The position numbers and the translations under genes were made by a program. Positions 58,584 to 64,000 of a stretch of 64,000 nucleotides of DNA are shown here, in pieces (the stretch's first letter is position 1; each line of letters starts with the position of its first letter). This stretch comes from Drechslerella dactyloides (lineage: Eukaryota > Ascomycota > Orbiliomycetes > Orbiliales > Orbiliaceae): positions 3,038,001-3,102,000 of the forward strand of contig JAGTWJ010000002.1 in assembly GCA_020064725.1 (NCBI GenBank), read 5' to 3'. Under the pieces are notes generated by a model, which was given only the letters and a program-made list of their open reading frames with translations, was not told where the DNA came from and did no database searches.

Positions 58584-60492
58584 GGCTTATAATTTAACCG
58601 TCTATAGCCAGAAATTTCGGCCAAAACAAAAACGTTACATGGGCAGTGCATTCGCAGAAGCTCCAGATCGGAGCAGGGACCAGTTGGGTATTGTGTGGAC
58701 GGCTGCCTTGGCTGACGCGAAGCTTACCAAAAGCGTGGTGCATAGCGAAAGTATCGAGTTAAACGAATGCACGATGCTGGCCAGACCAGGCGACTTGGGC
58801 TGAAGACAAGTATTGGTCCGGGTTGTCCAATTATCAAAAAGCCTAGGGAGCACGATGTGCCCCAGGTTTACCCTAAGCCCTGGCAGGATGAGTCCATGCT
58901 CTGTTTCTTTTGGGTTATCGATTGCAACTCCATGCACCCCCCAATTTCTTAAGTGTTTGCAGCCTGACGTGCCGAGCGGCATGCTATCTAAATTTACCCG
59001 CAGGATCAGGCTTGTTCCTTGATTGGAGCCCGGGTATTTTCGAGGCGGCCATGTGTTTGTGCTTCGCTCCGTCAGGCCCCTCATGCATATGCAGATATCA
59101 GTGGCAACTAATTTCACCGAACAATGTGCATGCTTTTGGACAGCCTTTCGAACAGACAAGCGTCTCCCCTCATGCCTAGAGCGATCCATCGGCAGCTTGC
59201 GGAATCGAGGCTTACTCTGGAGGGTTTTTTTTCTCCCGTCCATTGAGTTGGAGAAATATGTGATGATGATATTACCCGTGATCAATATCGAGATCAATAT
59301 CAATATCGCGATAGGCAAAAGACATAGTTGGCACGCGCTTACTTTCGCCTGCGCAATAAGATGATATAATATAATTTAATAGGCAGCGTGTATGCAAAAA
59401 CCTCAGTCTACATAGTTGGTCAGGAGCCCAATAAATACAGGCTGCGAGTTCGCGTTCGAAGGGTTCACAATGAACACTTGTCGGAAACGCACAGACAGCT
59501 AGCGAATCCCGGTAGGCGCTTGGGCTTGTAAAGTTTATCATGAGCTCTTCCGGCACCTGGACTCATACACCGTCGATTCCAGAACGTTTCACGACCGATG
59601 ATGAGACCGCACAGCTGTATTCCTTAAGCTTTAGTCAGCCTGTTCGCTCTTGTTTTCGGATACACTGGAAACGAACCGTGCGCCGGGAGCTGCAGAGCGA
59701 GTTTCACCTGTCGATTGTTACACTGACTGACGCAGAGATATGTTTTCCAGGTTGGTCGCGCGCACTGCAGCAGGATTACATAGTTCAGACTCTGCCTTGC
59801 GCTGGGATGGACATGCGTGCATATGTATGCAGGATTCTTGATCTTGCTTGCTTTCCGGAAGAAACCGAATTCCCTGTATCAACTGTGCATCGGTCGGGAA
59901 AGTGACAGAGGCCAGAGTCCAGGGTGCAGGGTCAGCCCGGGAGGTTGCGATCGCGGGAGCTCGAACTGCATGCTGGCACAAATATCCTTGTCTCGGTCCC
60001 GGTGGAAGTCTGGCGTGCAACAGAAAAGCGGCCTGTGCATTGCTGGGCGTCGCTGATCGACTGCAGGCTGTCGTCCATGTGACTCGTGAGCTCGTATTTC
60101 TTCCACGTCGGACGTGCATGAACGAGTGCGATAAAACCGCGCTCTGACCTAGCGGCGTGGATTTGCGGGGGCTGTCTGCGTTCTAGACACTCTTAAGCTT
60201 ATATCTGGTCCTTGGAGTAGAAGTGTGTGCTAGAAATGAACAGGGAATATCCATCTTGCAACAGAAAAGCGGGTTCTCGGTGAGTCTGCGGCAGATGCAA
60301 AACAAAGAGAACCGGAGAGGACTCGAGAGACTGACTATACAGGAGGCGGTCTCAAAACGTGGGACAAAATGAAATTCTAGAATCTGTAAGCAAAACGCCA
60401 ATCCCAATGCTACCGAATCCAATAATCAAAATACGGGGGGTTGTGGTGTCCGATTGCGTTCAAGACTTCTGTGCGACACTCGGATATCTGCT

Positions 60493-61876
60493 TCACAACT
60501 CTTTCAAATCGTCCTCGAAGGCCTTGTTTAGAAAGGAACTGGGTATATCTTCTCCACAGTCGTATGCTCCATCATCAGCCACAAGAATCTGTTCGTAGCG
60601 TGAATCCAGCTCTTCCTGTAGCTGGTCGAACGCCGGGTCGGACAAGCCCATTCTATAGGCCTGGCTGGACTGTAACTCTTTCTCATCTTCACGCGTCTCG
60701 TTCGCGCGTTCGCGTATTGGGCTCGTTGGCTCATCGTACTCAAAATTGATATCATCCTGAAGATCGTAATTGTCATCAAGGTCGTTGTAATCTGTTTCGT
60801 GTCTGTACGTTTCCAAGAATCTGTCATCTTCTTCGCGCTTTGTGGTAGCTGCTTCCGCTTCTTGCTCTGCTTGTGCGAGATTTGCTAGAACGGTTTCGTC
60901 CCATTCAGAGAGGAGCTCTTCGAAGTGGTGGTTGGCATCGTGGTTGTCAGTCGTAGATAACTGGGAGTTGGCAAAGACTGGTGGCGGAGAGGACGGAGGA
61001 ATGTCGGTTGGTCCTGGTCTCGGGGACGCTGTTGGTCCGCAGGTTTGAGGTCCTCCTTTAGAGAGGGTGGACGCTATTGAGCTGGGAACTCTATCGCGGG
61101 CACGATGCTCTAGCCTTGCAAAAGGCTGCGAGCTCTTAATCAATCGACCCGATTGCATCGATTGTGCGTGACAGATCACGGCGCCAGGTGAACTGTCTAG
61201 ACTCTTAGGCTCAGGCTGAGCTCGTTGGTATTGGGAGCCGATATCCGGGTTGGCGATGCACTCAAGTTCACGCTGTTCATCGACTGGAAAACTCATGGAT
61301 CGTCTCTCTATCACCGGGGTCTCAAGCGGAGCATTGGCATCTGGGATTGGCTTTTCAGCAAGAATTTCAGGTTTTATCTAGATGTGATATAGCCGTTAGC
61401 ATGTCTCAGCCAGGAGTTGGTGTACCAGTCCTCACCTTCACTTCCAGCTGTGCACCCTCATCTTCGGATTCCAATACATCTTGAGCAATTGGTTCCTTGA
61501 AGTCATCAGGATCATCGCAGTCGCCCTTAGCCACCGCAACCTGTTCCTTCTTCGCCGCAAAGAATTTGCTCAGCTCCGGTTGACTTGACGTCAACTTGAC
61601 AAGCTTCTTGGGGCCTTCCTTCTCCTCCTTCAACTTGCGCTTCAGCGCATTCTGCTTCTTCCTCTCTTCTTTCTGTCGTATCTTCTCGGCCCGCGCGTCA
61701 AGCTCTCTCAGCCGTTCGATACGCCGTCGCTCGGCTTCTGATATTGTGGTACTCTTCTTCTTGCTGTATGCCTTCTTGACTTGCTTCGACGTTTCGTAGA
61801 TGATGGGAGATTGAGGGCCGGCGGAATCAGGAGGCTTGATCCGGAGGCTCTCCCGGGAGAGACGCTGCATCATCAT
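60493..61876 (-). CDS. Nuclear PIP-box (PCNA-interacting) protein candidate
   Basis: Two exons (61436-61876, 60493-61377), joined over a 58-nt intron with a GCTAAC branch-like motif, encode 441 aa. The start lies in CCGCCATGATG. Residues about 33-93 are a Lys/Glu/Arg-rich helix (SEAERRRIERLRELDARAEK onward), like the KER segments of chromatin proteins. A PIP-box follows: QPELSKFF at about 99-106, matching Q-x-x-hydrophobic-x-x-aromatic-aromatic and followed by AAKK. The rest is acidic and disordered, with a conserved-looking helical block (HHFEELLSEWDETVLANLAQAEQEAE) and an acidic C-terminus (NKAFEDDLKEL). I do not recognise a named orthologue. PIP-boxes tether replication and repair factors to PCNA, so a nuclear replication or chromatin role is inferred. 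It is too short to be CAF-1 p150-like. Confidence 0.75.
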
Positions 61877-63056
61877 GGCGGGTCAAGCTACCGTCGCGGC
61901 GAGACGCGGCAGGCGTGCACGTCACAGGCCGGTTCGCCATGCATGAAACGCCGATTGATGTTACTGCTGCCGCATAGGATTCGGTACGGTAGACGGCTTT
62001 TGATACGCGAGGTTTGCGAGGGGCGAGATAGTTGCGGGGGACTGGATTAAGAGTCGTCGATGTCTATTGTTCTGGTGATAGTGCTGGCGGTCGTCGGGCG
62101 CGACGAAACACGCGGTTGGCGGCTCAAAGAAGGCCGTCACGTGGCATCGCGCCACGCACTCGTCATTTAAAAACAGTACTAGTCATTCTTGCGCAATCAT
62201 GTCACCAGGCGACTTTTAGCTGTTCATTTGGGGCGATTAGGAGGTACTTGTCGCTTCGAAAGATAACGTCTATCAGCGTCTACAAGTTACTGCTCAGGGG
62301 CCTGCTCGTTACTGTGTGCCTGTTTGCGAATTTGGTCGCCAAGATCGCGGTTGAAGTTTTGTAGCGGCGTATTATAATTGCTCATGAAACATGGTCCACG
62401 ATACTACTACAAACATAGGGTATATAATTATAACGTTGTAGGCCTGACTATTCTTGAAATTCGAGTCTAGTTGGATCGATGAATCACATTGAAAGGATCC
62501 AGCTGTCTGACGGTTGCAGCTATATGGAAGCATAGTAAGAGAAGTTATCGATTCCAGATTTGACTAGAAGAAACCGCGTCTTTAATGTGTACCTTATTAA
62601 GCTTGAGATTCGAGTTAAAATCCGCGCTCAAACGATCACTGTATCTTCTATGAGATGGCAACGTCCCTCGAATGTCCTTTCGAGTCTTTGCTCTGGGAGC
62701 CATATCGCATCATCTTATCTAGACCTTCAATTCTAAAGTGGTGCTCTGGTGAAATGCTACCGGCTTAAGTGGTGTTCCAGAGCTTGAAGCCAGCCGACAC
62801 AACAACGAATCGAAACAAACCCCACAGCACCAACCGAAAACCTGCACTCCACAGCTTAAACCAGACCCCACGACACGACCACCCTGCGTGAAAGCGCGTC
62901 CAGAAGCCGTCGACCCATTCCTTAGTCCCGGTATATATTACTTCTACAAGATCGAGATTCACGACTTCCACCACTCACGCCGACAAGCCACCACCGGTCA
63001 AGATCACACGCCAAAAGTCCCAGCCGCAACTATCGATACCATCCCAGCTTGCCTCG
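61877..63056. other. Divergent intergenic region between the PIP-box and KAP120 genes
   Basis: This 1.2 kb holds both promoters. The leader of KAP120 (62780-63056) is C/A-rich and low in T, as in unstructured fungal 5' UTRs. No gene is seen. Confidence 0.6.
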
Positions 63057-64000
63057 ATGGCGACGGAAGGGGTCCAGTTGACCCCGGAACACCTACTGCA
63101 GGTACTGCAGGCCGCCGTTTCGAACGACCGCAACATTGTCCAGCTGGCGAGCAAGCAACTGCAGGCGTGGGAGTCGACACCCGGGTACTGGAGCCTGCTG
63201 CAGGATGCGTATCTGGACTTCTCGCTGCAGCGCGAGGTGCGCTGGATGAGCATTATCACACTCAAATATGGCGTCGAGAGATTCTGGCGGAAAACCGCGA
63301 TGAAGTACGGTCCCGAATAAACCTCGCTCGATAGAGAAATACGCTGTAGTATTTTCTGGTGGAAGTTGTGAGTTGAGGCTGCATGCTGATACTGGGCTGT
63401 GGTGATTAGTTCGCTGTCGAAAGCCGAGAGAACGAAGATTCGGTCGCGGCTGCTGGAAGGTGTAGATGAGCCTGACAACCAATTGGCTCTTCAGAACGCG
63501 GTCATAGTCGGGAAGGTCGCTAGGAACGAGTATCCTCTAGATTGGTAAGATACCTTGTGCGATATTTCTTGCAGATGCTCAAATAGATTTACAAATTGCT
63601 AACTAAGTTTTGGGAGAATCGTGCCGCAGGCCAGACGTCTTCTCTAGGCTGCTCGAGATCATTCGCGCCTCCGCTCCACCGCCCGACCAGTCGCAAACGC
63701 TGCCGGGCAAGCGGCCGTCGGCGCTCCGGCTCCAGCGCTCGCTCACGATCCTCCTATACGTTGTCAAGGAGCTCTGCGCCGGCCGATTGCCCCGTATAAG
63801 AAGTAATCTGCAGACGGCGTCGCCGGAGCTGTTCCATGTGATCGCGGGGATCTATGTACAGTACGTGGAGCACTGGACGCATGGGATCGAGGCGAAGAGC
63901 CATCCGGACGACTGGGTGAACGAGCGGCTTAATATCAGCTTGTCATGTCTCAAGGTCGTCCGGCGGCTGGTCGTCAGCGGGTTTGAGTTTGCCAATCGGA
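63057..64000 (+). CDS. KAP120: Karyopherin KAP120/importin-11 (5' part, runs off the window)
   Basis: Three exons are visible (63057-63304, 63410-63544, 63630 to the window end), with phases closing through KTAMNSLSK and PLDWPDVF. The 233 residues seen correspond to the importin-beta N-terminal domain: the first HEAT repeats with LASKQLQAWE, YWSLLQDAYLD, VRWMSIITLKYGVERFWR, RSRLLEG, NQLALQNAVIVGKVAR and DWPDVFSRLLEII. The order and wording match yeast Kap120 and metazoan importin-11. These nuclear import receptors bind RanGTP through this N-terminal region and carry cargo through the pore; in yeast, Kap120 also supports 60S ribosomal subunit biogenesis. The full protein should be about 1,000 aa, so about three quarters lies beyond the window. 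The ATG at 63057 gives a normal family start. Confidence 0.93.

Larger units (their letters stand above)
51505..60492. other. Gene-poor stretch (9 kb)
   Basis: The first kilobase is probably the leader, upstream exon(s) and promoter of the Myb-like gene. Beyond that I could support no gene. Long frames such as minus 58635-59318 and 54578-54976 lack domains, ATG starts or codon bias. A CATGA pentamer repeat and three C-tracts lie near 58.2-58.6 kb. No transposon hallmarks are seen. As in the stretch to its left, hidden multi-exon genes or non-coding RNAs are possible. Confidence 0.5.

Noticed and set aside
58635..59318. 227-aa minus-strand frame
   Set aside because: The longest open frame in the right-hand desert, but it begins with TTG; the hydrophobic start comes from an ATATTGAT-type repeat and no domain is visible.
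59540..59905. 121-aa plus-strand frame with an ATG
   Set aside because: Plausible start, but no motif, no codon bias and no neighbouring exon; not enough support.

Overview
The window is nuclear DNA of a filamentous ascomycete (Pezizomycotina). Genes carry short introns of about 50-230 nt with GT..AG ends and branch-like CTAAC/CTGAC motifs. Core promoters are pyrimidine-rich, and the gene content is typical of moulds: an AA9 polysaccharide monooxygenase with a CBM1, an Egh16-like secreted protein, an ENA-type sodium ATPase, a fungal IQGAP and a Ure2-like glutathione transferase. Eurotiomycetes is my best guess for the class, but nothing in the window proves it. I built the gene models by eye from splice signals, reading-frame closure and family motifs; every multi-exon model below closes in frame.

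Layout. 1-9 kb: a ZNF207/BuGZ-like zinc-finger gene (minus, 3' end outside the window), a membrane-anchored alpha/beta-hydrolase fused to a CX5R phosphatase (minus), and an IlvD/Edd dehydratase with 14 exons, one of them only 4 nt long (plus). 11.5-22.1 kb: the secreted AA9-CBM1 LPMO, the ENA P-type ATPase, and an intronless Egh16-like secreted protein with four CxxC pairs. 24.9-34.6 kb: a doubtful small minus-strand ORF, the 1,693-aa IQGAP with 14 IQ-like repeats, a stretch with possible LTR debris, and an unrecognised lineage-type ORF. 35.2-41.3 kb: IMP dehydrogenase (minus), an SH3BGR/thioredoxin-fold small protein (minus) and a glutathione S-transferase (plus). 41.3-60.5 kb: a strikingly gene-poor 19 kb whose only supported gene is a two-repeat Myb/SANT regulator. 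60.5-64 kb: a PCNA-interacting (PIP-box) candidate (minus), and the 5' end of the KAP120/importin-11 karyopherin (plus).

The genes do not form one pathway. Housekeeping genes (IMPDH, IQGAP, KAP120, BuGZ-like) alternate with environment-facing ones (LPMO, Egh16-like, ENA, GST). The ENA promoter carries a cluster of PacC-like GCCARG sites, which fits the known alkaline-pH control of this family.

The observations most worth following are: (1) an in-frame UGA-CUA-G stop context in the Myb-like gene, followed by 155 open codons that include an M[SP]QS repeat, which suggests stop-codon readthrough; (2) the 4-nt and 12-nt micro-exons of the dehydratase; (3) the four-CxxC insertion directly after a predicted N-terminal histidine in the Egh16-like protein; and (4) the fusion of a hydrolase with an RNA-triphosphatase-like phosphatase signature. 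I found no tRNA, rRNA, CRISPR array or intact transposon.
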